Part shown: piece by piece, positions 53,401-64,000 of the stretch
Layout: each line of letters opens with the position of its first letter
Position numbering within the stretch: the stretch's first letter is position 1
Source: Nemopilema nomurai
Lineage: Eukaryota > Cnidaria > Scyphozoa > Rhizostomeae > Rhizostomatidae
Length of the DNA stretch: 64,000 nucleotides
Assembly: GCA_003864495.1 (NCBI GenBank)
Contig: ML133471.1
Coordinates: forward strand, 3,718,257 to 3,782,256
Direction: 5' to 3'
Notes under the pieces: model-generated
Told to the model about the DNA's origin: nothing
What the model saw: the letters and a program-made list of their open reading frames with translations, nothing else
Databases searched by the model: none
Translations under genes and position numbers: made by a program

Positions 53401-56224
53401 GATTCACTCAAGTTTTTCAATCTCAAGGTTTTCACCTTGCAATCTTGACAGGCTAAACTTGACACATCTGGAAATGAAGTTGCTTCCATGCTGGTTTCTG
53501 TAAAGACTGTCTGCCATTTATCAGTTTTAGAAGATGTTGCTTCGTCGAATAATTGCTCTTGAATAGTTCCATTTGTGTATCCGCAACAGAAGCCACATTG
53601 TATTGTATCTCTTACACCCTGAAAAACAGAATGTGAATTTGGGCCACTACATTTATGGAATCCAGGGACGCCACCAAAGGGGGTTTGGTAGGTGTGGTAC
53701 CCCCCCCCCCTACATTGGTTATTTTTGCCAGGAAACTTGCTGGATACTACCTGTAACTTTTTTGCAACAATTATAACATACTAACATTTGAAACAGAAAC
53801 ACATAAAAGCAGCCTTTATATGAGAGTATTTATCTTGACCACACCCTTAATGAGTGAGATACACCCTTTTTGTCAGCAAGAACTAATCCTTTTGGCTGCG
53901 CCCTGGGTGAATCTATACAATTTGATAAATGTTCTATATGCATATATGTATTTTGTAAACCTTCAAATTGGAAGGGCTCACTTTGTAGAAGATACAAAAT
54001 GTTGTTTTTTAATTGCAATGCCAACATTCTAAAAAATATGTCACAATAAACACCAATTGTTTGTTATGAAAACTTTTATCACGTTGAGATTTTGATAAAA
54101 CCAATTGTTTTGTTTAAATAGACAAAAAGTAGCGAGTTGTGTTTACTTTTATTCTGTTGTACCCAATCTACTTATTTTGAGGGGGAAGATTTAAACACGA
54201 GCTCCACGTTTATATATTGTAGTTAACCTTGTCATTTTATGTATCGTATATTTTGCTTTATTTACACATTAATTAAAGGAATATATTGAAAATGAAGTAG
54301 GCAAAAAAATTAAATCTTACCTTTCTTTTTTCCCGTTTAGACTAAGAGGTTGAATTTCCTTCATTTCTGGTATAATATAATGCCAGAACAGCATCTCGTT
54401 GTAAAAACTTTTTGTTTGTGAAACGTCGTCCCCCTCTAGTAGACTAGCTACGCTCCTTGTATAGCAACCTGGTTCAAAATGATCTGAGCAAAGGACGGGG
54501 TTTGAAAAGTAGCTTTGGTCAAAATTTGGCCTACGCTTTCTAACAAATTTAGTTCACTGCCGGCGTACAGTAGGGTCCTTTGGAAAGCGATGGGTGTTTA
54601 AACCCTTGGTATAACTGTCATTACAACAGCTTTTTATTGTCTAGAGTGTGTACAACACATCGTAGACCACCACGAACCTTGGTTTTGTTACCTGGCTCCA
54701 TAGCTAATCTAAAGTTTCAGTACGTAGAAACGGGATGTAAATATTACTAAACGCTGCGCGTGTCCATAACTTTACGTCACAACATTCAAAACGAGGCTAG
54801 TTAAACAGGGCGCACCGGTGCCACTTTTTGATTGAAAAATTGAAGTCAGTATTGCCCTCGTAGTTTAGCTAAAATTTCTCTAAACACATTGAAATTCTGG
54901 GTTATAAGGTAATTCATTACGGGGATTCAGAATTTAAAATAAAAAATTTGGTTTCATTTCCTCTTTAACGTTTCTCCCTCCACGTCATTAAGATACTGAC
55001 ACAACAGCACAGTCAACGTTTCTATTTAGCTTTGATATGATGTTCCTATCCCTTATAGGAGCTCTCATCTACAGCTGAAGTTAAGGTACCAAAAGGCAGA
55101 GGTGATTTATCTCATATTAGAGGGCATCTACCTGCATTATAAAATGACCATACTCTTCGCCTCTTTCCCAGTTTCCCAAAGAAACACCATGGCCATCCCA
55201 CCCATAACCAGCACAGGCCTCAGTTGACAGTATAAATACATCAGGAAATTTGGAGTGTGCTTCGTCTAAAAAGGCTGCTGGCACCCAAGGATCCATATAC
55301 CAATGGACACCAATACCTGTAAGTGCAAATAGTTAAATAGCATCGTAAATAGTTTGTGATTTGTTGTGATACAGGGCTCAGAGTTTGCTGACTTGTCTCA
55401 AATTTAAAATACATTGATTCCTTGAAAATTACATCTTAGGCAATGCTGATTGGAGCGTCAGATTCTCGAGAAAAAAAACTATCTATCAGTGCTGGAGGCA
55501 CCTGCCTGTGTGACAGCAAAGAAATCTTGGCACTATATCCAAAAGATATCGACAAAAAGCCTGTTTTGCATAATTGGTTAGCCTATAAAGACCATGTCCA
55601 TCCAGCATCCATGACTGCTAAATGACTACTAGAAGATGACAGTAAATGCCTAGAATACTGAGAGCCTCCAGGCAACATCACCCATCCTTCAAGAAATGTC
55701 CGTAACTGAATTCTGAATGAAAGTGGGCAAAGCTGCCAAGATCAAGTTGCCAGTGGCATCAAATGACAATTACAATATCAAAATGGTTAGGCTTTTTCAA
55801 ACCTGATATATACTTCTTGGCATCTGGGTCACCTAGAATGACATCTGCCCAGTACGTCAAAAATAGCCGCTGATCATCAAGCATCATTAGCTTCAAATCC
55901 TTGTATCCACTAGCAGCAAGGGCTGGACCCAAGTCCTTCTTGATAAAGTCTCTTTCCAATTCTGCTGTAAAACCCATGCATTGGAACGAGTAGCTGAAGA
56001 AGGAGAGAACTACCATAAACACTTACTAAGACATTTACTATTATCATGTTTTGACTCATAGTATTGTAGTGACTCCTTTGTCTACTTTACATTATCACAC
56101 TATGTTATGCTGACACAACTTTTCTCGCTCCCATTACATCTCATCAATATAATTGTAAAGTTCAGATAACTCAGTCAGTTCAGTCAGATAAGTCAGAAAC
56201 AGAGCTACAGAACACAACAGGCAA

Positions 56225-56283
<59 letters not shown>

Positions 56284-59222
56284 GCCTCTCTCTCTGCCTC
56301 TCTCTCTGCCTCTCTCTCTGCCTCTCTCTCTGCCTCTCTCTCTGCCTCTCTCTCTGCCTCTCTCTCTGCCTCTCTCTCTGCCTCTCTCTCTGCCTCTCTC
56401 TCTGCCTCTCTCTCTGCCTCTCTCTCTGCCTCTCTCTCTGCCTCTCTCTCTGCCTCTCTCTCTGCCTCTCTCTCTCTGCCTCTCTCTCTGCCTCTCTCTC
56501 TCTGCCTCTCTCTCTCTGCCTCTCTCTCTGCCTCTCTCTCTGCCTCTCTCTCTGCCTCTCTCTCTGCCTCTCTCTCTGCCTCTCTCTCTGCCTCTCTCTG
56601 CCTCTCTCTCTGCCTCTCTCTCTGCCTCTCTCTCTGCCTCTCTCTCTGCCTCTCTCTCTGCCTCTCTCTCTGCCTCTCTCTCTGCCTCTCTCTCTGCCTC
56701 TCTCTCTGCCTCTCTCTCTGCCTCTCTCTCTGCCTCTCGCTCTGCCTCTCTCTCTGCCTATCTCTCTGCCTCTCTCTCTGCCTCTCTCTCTGCCTCTCTC
56801 TCTGCCTCTCTCTCTGCCTCTCTCTCTGCCTCTCTCTCTGCCTCTCTCTCTGCCCCTCTCTCTGCCTCTCTCTCTGCCTCTCTCTCTGCCTCTCTCTCTC
56901 TGCCTCTGCCTGGACCCATGTTCTCTGCACATTAAATAAGACAACTATGGCACGGATTGTCCATAGAGAATGAGCAACCCAGTTGGTAGAAACCCATCAC
57001 AACTCGTTTCTACAGTATCATTGATTGACACTTTGTTTAAGCCTCTCTAAGTCATGCTTTACTACTCTTGCGCTGAATATGTAATGTAGCCTAGTAATAT
57101 ATCCTGTTGTATGGGTTGTTTTGTTATGTTTGTTCATTCAACCACAGTTTACCTTTCAATATACTCTCTGTAGCGTTCTAATAAAACATATCCACTCAGG
57201 GTGAACAAGAGATCGAGGGTATGAATGCAATAGTGGTATCAAAAATAGCAAATATCTTACTTGTAAAATAATAAAAAGGTTTTATCTGAAACTATTACTT
57301 GGCTAGTAGTAGGTTATATTCTTTACTGGTCATAACATTTGTTGTATTGAGTAAATTCAAATAATGGCACCTACCTTGGAGACAGTCCTGCATTTGGCTC
57401 ATTTTCAACAGTAAGGCCCCAAAATTTTACACCATTTTTCTCATATTCCTGTAGAAACTTAACAAAGTAATTTGCCCAAGTTTTGTAGTACTCTCCACTC
57501 ACATTTCCAATCAGTTTTCCTGGGTTTTGCATTTTCTTGTTGGTCTTCATCCAACCTGGTGCTGCCCAAGGACTGCCAAACAGCCGAATTTCTTGCTTTG
57601 ATGTCTCTTTAGCTCTTTTTATTGCTAAAAAGGAATGGTTTGTCATAGATAACAAGCAGAGATCCAATAAATCACACTAAAAGGCCTTAAATATCATGGT
57701 CATATTTATCAAGCTCAAAAATACCATATTCCAGAGGGATAAGTTTAAATTTTTGAACATGTCAGTCTGTGGTGCATTATGTATTATGTTCCTTGAGTAG
57801 CCTTATAATAACCACATTGCCTCATCATTGTATAACTTGAATCAAACTTGTATAGCATTATATAACATATGGTATAATAGATAGTATCTATAGACTGTTT
57901 CATTAGAAATGCTTTAAAAGCTGCTTGAAAAAACCACATGGGATTTCATGGTGCTACAAACTTTAAATGCCCTCCCTCGCATAAATGCTGTAAAACCTAA
58001 GTCTATATAGTAAATATTCACAAATATGTACTAAGTTTTCTGGTCAAGATGATTTCATATCAAATCAATTCTTGCTGGGATGACTTTGATTCACCAAAAT
58101 GCCATTATCAAAAAACTTGAAATAACACAGGATATCAGAGTAGACATACATAATGTGTGTCATGTGTGCAGAATGTGATATTGCTTAAAGCATAGTACAT
58201 TAAACAGGTAAAGGAAGTTTTCCATTTCAGAAAATCTCATGCTCATCTCATTTCAACCATGAACATTCATTTTTAACTTTGACTGTTTGTGATATATACT
58301 CCATACCTGGTATCTTGAGCTTTAAGTCTTCAGACGTTAGCTGGAACCTCTCCAAGTTGAAATCTCCTTCATAGTCATCATATGAATAGACATGTGTAGA
58401 AAAATCACAACTTGCCATTGGCACTCTACCAACAGAGTAGCCAATACCACTCTTAGCAAAATAGGCATCAAAGACAGTCTGCTGCAAGGCTTCAGTCAAG
58501 TTGAAAATGTTCAGTGAGGCTGAGTCTGAAAAGCAAGTTTATGCCATTTATCATGAACTTAATGTTATGGCTTGCTTTGAAAGGGACTTTCAAAGTTGAG
58601 ATTCTGGTTCTGACGTGGATTTTATTGATTCTTATTTTTCTAAAAAAAATTGTAGGAAACATACAATTACATCATAGGGGTAACACTTTCAACAACATTC
58701 AAGACCCAAGTAATCATTACCATACGTAATAACACACTTAAGCATTTTATTCTAAATAAGAGGTAAGACTTTCTAAATTTAGATAACTTTGCAAAGCAAG
58801 ATGTAAATAGGGACAAAAATGGAGACAATTCATTGTTTACACTTGTGAGGTTCTGTAAAAAAAAAATTTTGTGTACCTGTAAATGCTCCCCCAAATCCAA
58901 ATATTGTTTGAAACTGAACAGAAGCATTGATTTGCAGTTTGATGTCAACTTTATCATTAGTAGCCCTTTGTCTGATTTCCTGCATAGATTCATTAAACCT
59001 TTGTCCATCCTTAGTACTTGTATACACTACATAATGCCCTTTCATCAGAGGTGCATCACTTTCAACAAATTGGTCACAATATGTATCATTGCAGACACAA
59101 ACGACAGAGCCATGACCAAAATCTTTCTTGACACATGGCACATATGTTGAATACACAGTCCCAATTAACACAATGGCAGGAAAGAGAAGTAGAGCTGATT
59201 CAAAAAGGTCCTTGCACTTCAT
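50487..59222 (-). CDS. GBA1: Lysosomal acid glucosylceramidase (GH30, GBA-type)
   Basis: The enzyme hydrolyses glucosylceramide to glucose and ceramide in the lysosome. Coding exons (minus): 59222-58877, 58525-58307, 57624-57375, 55993-55803, 55316-55132, 51179-51045 and 50735-50487. All phases agree; the total is 1,575 nt, 524 residues plus stop, against 536 in the human precursor. Residues 1-25 form a signal peptide (hydrophobic [12 protein letters not shown]). The Cys cluster PCVKKDFG...[10 protein letters not shown] matches the mature N-terminus. [41 protein letters not shown] and [16 protein letters not shown] are GBA signatures. The acid/base Glu is in ENEPNAGL (about residue 264) and the nucleophile Glu in STEAC (about residue 368), so it looks active. 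The start ATG at 59222 opens a good signal peptide; the frame remains open upstream but crosses a splice acceptor at 59239. Intron 5 (3,952 bp) houses a transposon and intron 3 a satellite. Confidence 0.96.
51518..51533. repeat. Poly-G tract of 16
   Basis: This homopolymer run in GBA intron 5 lies 250 bp outside the transposon. The length may vary or be misassembled. Confidence 0.8.
52078..52676 (+). pseudogene. P2X7-intracellular-domain-like gene remnant inside the transposon
   Basis: Two exon-like segments, about 52078-52275 and 52465-52676, have good donor sites. The first reads an acidic stretch ending VPARPYQF, then shifts frame into [11 protein letters not shown] and [10 protein letters not shown]. 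The second continues CRC, a stop, [14 protein letters not shown], a stop, and [18 protein letters not shown]. The order PYQF-acidic-W-CRC-ALECxCC-HEDF is that of the cysteine-rich P2X7-like intracellular domain found in many transposon-associated invertebrate proteins (from memory). One frameshift and at least two stops show it is dead. The later conserved half of the domain was not found downstream. Confidence 0.6.
53042..54701 (-). pseudogene. THAP-domain gene remnant inside the transposon
   Basis: Exon-like segments (minus) are 54701-54321, 53618-53436 and 53207-53042. The first reads [12 protein letters not shown] with a degenerate Cys region, hits stops, shifts frame, then gives [12 protein letters not shown], a [15 protein letters not shown] and [11 protein letters not shown]. 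This is the THAP zinc finger (C2-CH, with the conserved Phe and Pro). The TGA sits where the invariant Trp belongs. The second segment contains [11 protein letters not shown] and ACQDCK. The third is highly acidic ([19 protein letters not shown]) and ends in a stop. Splice sites of segments 1 and 2 are good. That the three belong to one gene is inference. Confidence 0.65.
56226..56910. repeat. (CT)n tract followed by a 12-bp satellite array
   Basis: About 50 bp of CT dinucleotide (56226-56275) leads into roughly fifty copies of a 12-mer, read on the minus strand as GAGAGAGAGGCA. Some copies are 10 or 14 bp, changing phase. Because the unit is a multiple of three without stops, it creates overlapping 240-250 residue frames of Arg-Glu-Gln/Gly repeats on the minus strand; these are artefacts. 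It lies in GBA intron 3 (55994-57374). Confidence 0.95.
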
Positions 59223-59238
59223 TACTTCCTTGTTGTAT

Positions 59239-59603
59239 CCTGGAACAAATAACACAAAAGCTAACTGTAGTTGAATCATCAAACTTCTTAGGAACAACTT
59301 CTACTTTCAAACCATTTGTAGAGTTCCAGTTGTAAGTGCTTTTAGCAGGAGATTAAAAAGTCCTTTATAATGGCTCATAAGGTTGTATTGCTTGAGGACA
59401 GCATTGCATACGTTAGTAAACTTGATGGGTTTCTCCCTCTCATCAGAAAAATATCAAATTTAGGGAGCTTCAGTAGAATAACCATGTGCATTCAAGAAGA
59501 ATTTAGACATTTTCAAGAACTTTGACAAGCCTCTATACAGTCGCTATTATTAGTCAAAAAATCATTTTGAATTTAAATCTTTAGATTTAAACGACACCTT
59601 ACC
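59239..59603 (-). other. Probable first intron of GBA, in the 5' UTR
   Basis: On the minus strand TTTGTGAG|GTAAGG at 59603 is a strong donor and TTGTTCCAG|GATAC at 59239 a good acceptor, 17 bp before the GBA start ATG. The leader exon upstream (about 59604-59760, start not determinable) has several short ATG frames, each closed by a stop within 20 codons. This fits an untranslated exon with upstream ORFs. Confidence 0.5.
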
Positions 59604-59981
59604 TCACAAATATTTGCCCAAAACTCTGAGAAAACCGCCCGTAGACTATAGCATTTACGAGGTTTCTGGCGCTTGGAGCGGATTTTCAAGCAAAATTGTC
59701 ATCGACTATCTGCAATCTGCACTTCCCATGATATTCTGTTGACATGAAGCCTCGTTGCGAGGCAGGCTCAAATGCGCGGGAATGCTGCGGTTCGCGGGAG
59801 ACAGCTGCGTGGGAAAGCAGACAACGCGTCTGCGCAGGAGAATGGCGGGTAGAACGAAGCAATGATTTGATTTGAATTTTTGTGATGGCAATGCAAACGT
59901 GATTCGCGGATCATGCCAACAATGATGATCGTAATAATATGACCTTTGGATCGTTTGGAAACCATTTCAGGCTGCAAAATT
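59604..59981. promoter_or_regulatory. Shared divergent promoter region of GBA and the ANKLE1-like gene
   Basis: GBA (minus) and the ANKLE1-like gene (plus) start head-to-head with at most about 760 bp between start codons and probably 200-300 bp between transcription starts. The region around 59690-59850 is richer in GC and CpG (GCGGTTCGCGGG, ACAACGCGTCTGCGC) than its surroundings. No TATA box is obvious. Confidence 0.45.
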
Positions 59982-62900
59982 ATGGAAGTTGAACAACAGG
60001 ATGAACTTGCAGAATATCTAATTAACAGTTTAAAGCGGAAAGATGTGAAGTAAGTTTTCTTGCAAATCTGAACGTAGGCCATAAAAACAATCGTAAAAAG
60101 CCACAAAATGCAACCGGTCAGATTACACTATCTGGACCTTTGCCAATAAATGTGTTGGCCTCAGGCGGCTTTTTCTCTACTGTTTCTTATTTCTGGTAAA
60201 AATCTCGAAGTAAATCATTATGTTAATGTAGCAAAGTCGAAATTATGTTGTGCTCTCATGCGTGCTTTAAAAGATCATATGGACAACCGTCCGTAGCCGA
60301 TTTTGCGTGTTGTCAAAAGCTCTCAAGGAACAGCAAGATATATAGAATACACTAAAAAGCATTTTATCAATGAAAATCAATCGATGACTTTAATCAGCAC
60401 ACTTTACGGTAATATCGGCTTCGATCAGCCCACATGTTTGCTTCTTCTTGGTTTGAACAAACATAACCTTGGTTTATGTTCTAGGCTGGGCTAGAGTATG
60501 TCAAGTTTTGCAGTTAAAAAGCCCAAAAGAAGTGATCAGAATTGTTTCAAATCAACAAATTCTGTCGTTTTTTGAATCTGTACAGCCATATTTTATATTG
60601 GATAGGTTGCAGGCTAACCTTTCTTGCTTGTCTCCTCATAAATTTTGATGAAAGCATGCCACTGAACTGCCATTTTGATGAAATCAGGCCTACTGTAGCT
60701 GTTCCCTCACCTATCAGTCTTTACTCTCCATCGATGGAGTAATCAGAACACAAAGCAAATACCTTTTAGACGTTTATTGATCCAGTTCAGTACTGTAGAC
60801 TGCACTGTTGTATCTTTAAGGAAAACTGCAAACAGGGTTTTTTCAAGTAAATTAATATTAGAACAAACATTTATATAGTCAATAGAGTCTTTTAAAATGG
60901 TCAGTGTAATAAGAAACTTGTCCAATGATTTGTTTTGCATTAAGAAGCTTAGATCACAGTAGAACAATTTGTTATTCATGAAATCTAAAACTTGCTAAAT
61001 ATCTTTATAAGAGCATTCAGCATACACTGAACAAATTAAAGAAGTTTTGTTTAACAAGTAACCTGTTGGTAGTCTCAAAAATGTTCTTTTGTAGAATGTG
61101 TAATGCTGTAGCATTCTTATACATGGCTTCCTATAGCCAATAATCTGCAGCACACTAAAGTTAACCCACATCATGGGTTAACAAGGTTGTGGTGATATCA
61201 AGAAGGCTAATGTAAGGCTAGCAAAATAATGCAAAATGGTATATTTTGTTGCTGTATTTCCAGTCTTGTCTCCCTCCAAACTCAAAATTATAATTTTCCA
61301 AGACTGTTCCTTGTTTCTGAATGGTATAATAAGAATATATTTAATTACTGTGTTGATATGAATATGGGACTTTTGCCAGTACCTTTGAACACACTTGTTT
61401 TTTTTGGCTATGGGCAATGTACTTTTTGATGCTTCGTAATTGTAGTTGGTTACATTATTTTCTAAAGTCTAGATGGAGTTTTGATAATTTGGTGCACATC
61501 TTGATTTCTGATTTATGTGGATTATTGAAAATACTGAGGAGTAGTTGTATCATTGCAAAACTGTAGGGTACTGGATGCATCCTACAACTATAGTGCATGT
61601 TTTTTTGTAACATTACATGCTATTTAGACACAAGTTTGACTTTGTAAAGTGCTCCTCATGACATTTAGGTTTTTGTATTCTTTAATTAAATTGTCTTCAA
61701 ACTTTTTAAAGTAAGGCTTGAAGATTAAGCCAATTTTAAGAGGTCCTTATTTTCTTCTGTTTGGTATTTAATTCTCCAGCTCCTACTTTGAAACATGTGA
61801 TGTGATTTGAAGCTAGTCAGATAACATAACTAGTCCTATTATCTATTGTTTACAAGAACAAGATTGGTTATAATTTGTATAAAAAGTTTGATTTTTATCA
61901 AATGCAAGCTTTGAAATGCAATGATTTCTAAGTATATCCAGAATATCAATAGTGCTTTGAATGTAACACACTATTTTATTCTTTTCACAGGAAAGCTACA
62001 AAAGCAGTTGAAAGAGGTGCAGACCCTAATTACATTGGACCAGAGGGCTTTGCAGCTATACACTTAGCTGCAGGACTAGATGGTGCTGTTGGGATGCAAA
62101 TGCTCAACTTGCTGCTTAGATACAATGGAAACCCAAATTTAAAATCATCTGATAGTGAAACTGCCCTTCATATTGCTGTTATGTGGAACAGGGAAAATGC
62201 AACACGGCTACTGCTTGCCCGCGGTGCTGACCCAACGATTAGAAATTCAGATGGATTAACTGCATTTGACTTGGCAGAGAATACAAGTGACAATGAGTTA
62301 AAATGTTTGGATTTGTTGAGGAGTACCCTGAATGATTCATCAGAAAGCGACTTCTCTCCTAATGAAAAAAACGTGCTATTTAACCCTACTGTAAATTACA
62401 GACATGGGTCAAAAAATTATAAACTTAGAGAATCGTTGATGTCTCCTAAAAGAAAGTCCACAGAATTTTGTGATGTGGTTGATGGAAAAAGCACCTATAC
62501 TATGCATTACCCAAATGGTTTACCAGAGCAACAAAGTCAGATGTTTTATAAAAAGGCTCCACCCCCTAGTTATTTCCCATATAATCCAATGTGGATGGGA
62601 ATGCCTGGTCCTAATGGGCAGCAACCTGGAGAAGTAGCCATGCCTCAGAACTTCCCCCAAGTACCTTATTTTGACAGGCCTCCTACACAAAGTAATGGCA
62701 AAGACTCATTCTTTGATCTATCTGTTCCTCCCAATAGAAACTCTTCAATCAAAAATCAACAAGACCTTGAAAGGCAAGACGAGCTTTCCCATTCAGATTC
62801 TCAAGGATCTTTTGATACTGCATTCACTTGGGATTCGGACATTGATTCCTCAACAAGCTACTTTAGTCTTCCCAAAGACTCTTTACGGAGCTTCATCACT

Positions 62901-64000
62901 GAACTGAAGGGCGGGGAGGAAAAGTATGTGCTACACAAAGGCTTAAACGGGGAAGCATCTTTGATTATTGGATCAGATTTTGAGTCTAGGATCTCTCTCG
63001 GTGAAATACCTGTTTCTCTTATAAAAAATACGAATGAAAGCATTATCAGTGAACAATTCAAGCGAAGTTCTGGGAGGAAGTCTGCAGAGAAAATGTTTCT
63101 GAGAAGGGCAAAACTTATGCAATCTGGAAAAAAGACAAGAAAGAGCCAAAGTAGCTGGACAGGTACAAACGAAGTCTCTGTTGGTAGCCCCAATGGGGTT
63201 TTGCCAGAACGACCCCGGTTCTTTCGAAGTCCGTTTCCCTTGATTAACATGCCCTTACGGCAACACATGAATGGCTTTCCAGAGGAGACCAGTCAAAGAG
63301 ACAATGAGGGGAATTCTCCACCAAGACCAAGAATGGTGGATAAAACGACGCAAAAGAACCTTAACACCAATGCCGTAAATGGCGAATCTGCCACAGAAGA
63401 AGGAAAATCGCAAAGCACAAGGACTCCAAGAGATACGAAGAAGGGCCTACTTAAACAATCCCAGTCACCTGAAAAACTAGTGCCAACGATGCGACAGCAG
63501 ACCGGCAAGCAGTTTTACTTAGCGTCCGTACCACCGGGAACCGGCTCGGTAGAAACGAACACCCGGACACCAACAACGGACGAGACTTTGTCACAGCCTG
63601 GCAATGAAGAGACCGAAATCGAGTTCCCTATAATGCGAACATTTGGCTCACCAAGGAACCTGTATGCTGAAACGACCCCTGTCACTCCAAACACGACACG
63701 CAGTTTATTTGACCGGTCAATGTTTGGCCGTAATGACGTGAATGGTGATATACCAGACGGTGACATTTTCAAATTTGGTTTCGAGGTAACTGGTAACGGG
63801 GCGAAAGGGGTGGTGCAGAGCAAAGAGACCAGAAAATTCTCTTTAATACAGAGAAAGGTTGATGTTTTAGACCCAAACCAATCGGATGTCTTCCCTACCG
63901 ATGTAGAGTCAGCCGCTGGCGAAAGTGACAGTAGTTCTACAGGTTACCATGGCGATGCCTCTCAGCAAAACAGCCCGGATGACGTAGTGGATGCCCCGCA
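59982..64000 (+). CDS. ANKLE1: ANKLE1-like ankyrin-repeat protein, 3' partial
   Basis: Exon 1 is 59982-60049 (MEVEQQDELAEYLINSLK...); exon 2 runs from 61991 without a stop to the window edge. The junction AA|G restores Lys and frame, giving 692 residues so far. Residues about 24-135 are ankyrin repeats: VERGADPNYIGPEGFAAIHL, LLLRYNGNPNLKSSDSETAL, LLLARGADPTIRNSDGLTAF. The start (short helix, GADPN, then AxHLAAG) resembles ANKLE1, which cuts bridging DNA at the midbody through a C-terminal LEM plus GIY-YIG nuclease. Those two domains are not in the window, so the name is provisional. Residues about 136-692 are low-complexity and polar, with Pro/Met-rich (PYNPMWMGMPGP) and basic segments (RRAKLMQSGKKTRKS), likely disordered. 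The 2,010-nt uninterrupted exon contrasts with the short exons of its neighbours. The start ATG is the first in frame before a strong donor. Confidence 0.75.
60050..61990. other. Intron 1 of the ANKLE1-like gene
   Basis: The intron is 1,941 bp, from donor GAA|GTAAGT to acceptor TTTTCACAG. It is AT-rich with only short chance frames; no repeat or nested gene was recognised. Confidence 0.7.

Larger units (their letters stand above)
51788..54968. mobile_element. TTAA-flanked Kolobok-like DNA transposon, degenerate
   Basis: TTAA at 51788-51791 and 54965-54968 flank a 3,173-bp body whose two ends are inverted copies starting AGAGGAAATGAAACCA. A second, inner set of inverted segments is present. 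TTTTTCAA..CAAAAA and then TGTGACGTAAAGTTATGGAC occur near 51935-52000 on the left; their reverse complement lies near 54760-54845 on the right. A TTAA duplication is used by piggyBac and Kolobok elements. Kolobok transposases carry THAP domains, and a THAP remnant is present here, so Kolobok is favoured. No DDE catalytic region was found in 3.2 kb. Both internal genes are broken. It sits in intron 5 of GBA. Confidence 0.8.

Noticed and set aside
53820..54032. Open frames on both strands inside the transposon between the THAP segments
   Set aside because: They are mirror-image chance frames within the inferred THAP intron and show no similarity to transposase motifs.
56180..56944. Two overlapping 241-254 residue open frames of Arg-Glu-Gln/Gly repeats on the minus strand
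   Set aside because: They are produced by the 12-bp simple repeat, are open in more than one frame and lie in a GBA intron.
62671..62907. Short plus-strand frame within the ANKLE1-like exon
   Set aside because: It is a shadow of the true frame, which is open from 61991 to the window edge and carries the ankyrin repeats.
1..64000. tRNA genes, rRNA, snRNA, CRISPR arrays or bacterial-type operons
   Set aside because: No convincing tRNA B-box with a cloverleaf, no snRNA core and no spaced repeats were seen by eye; the gene structures are eukaryotic.

Overview
The window is nuclear DNA of an invertebrate animal. It carries large genes with many short exons, GT-AG introns and animal-type proteins (a COUP-TF nuclear receptor, lysosomal glucocerebrosidase, coatomer epsilon, CCT gamma, an ANKLE1-like ankyrin protein). 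Low-to-moderate GC, THAP/P2X7-type transposon genes and the G-rich CTTATTCGAG repeat suggest a marine invertebrate, most likely a cnidarian. That placement is inference; no ribosomal or mitochondrial marker is present. All protein names come from motif recognition and splice-phase consistency, not from database searches.

Layout. 1-7064 (+): the last four exons of CCT3, the gamma subunit of the TRiC/CCT chaperonin. 7065-14757: long intergenic stretch with no gene seen. 14758-20473 (-): three-exon NR2F/COUP-TF receptor. 20474-27399: intergenic, AT-rich, with simple and G-rich repeats. 27400-34412 (+): ten-exon VWA-domain gene. 35641-40813 (-): fourteen-exon coiled-coil protein that I cannot name. 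41555-42265: internally deleted Tc1-like transposon. 42976-49027 (-): twelve-exon COPE. 50487-about 59760 (-): GBA-type glucosylceramidase with seven coding exons and a probable 5' UTR exon. Its fifth intron holds a dead TTAA-flanked, Kolobok-like transposon carrying THAP and P2X7-like genes, and its third intron holds a 12-bp satellite array. 59982-64000 (+, runs off the end): ANKLE1-like gene, transcribed divergently from GBA.

The genes are not an operon or pathway cluster; they are unlinked housekeeping, regulatory and structural functions. COPE and GBA both serve the secretory-lysosomal route, but nothing in the sequence shows that their adjacency matters. The most unusual item is the 3.2 kb element at 51788-54968: matching inverted ends, a TTAA target site, a broken THAP gene on one strand and a broken P2X7-intracellular-like gene on the other. 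A near-perfect 32-bp intronic hairpin at 1459-1550 is the best candidate for an unannotated small RNA.
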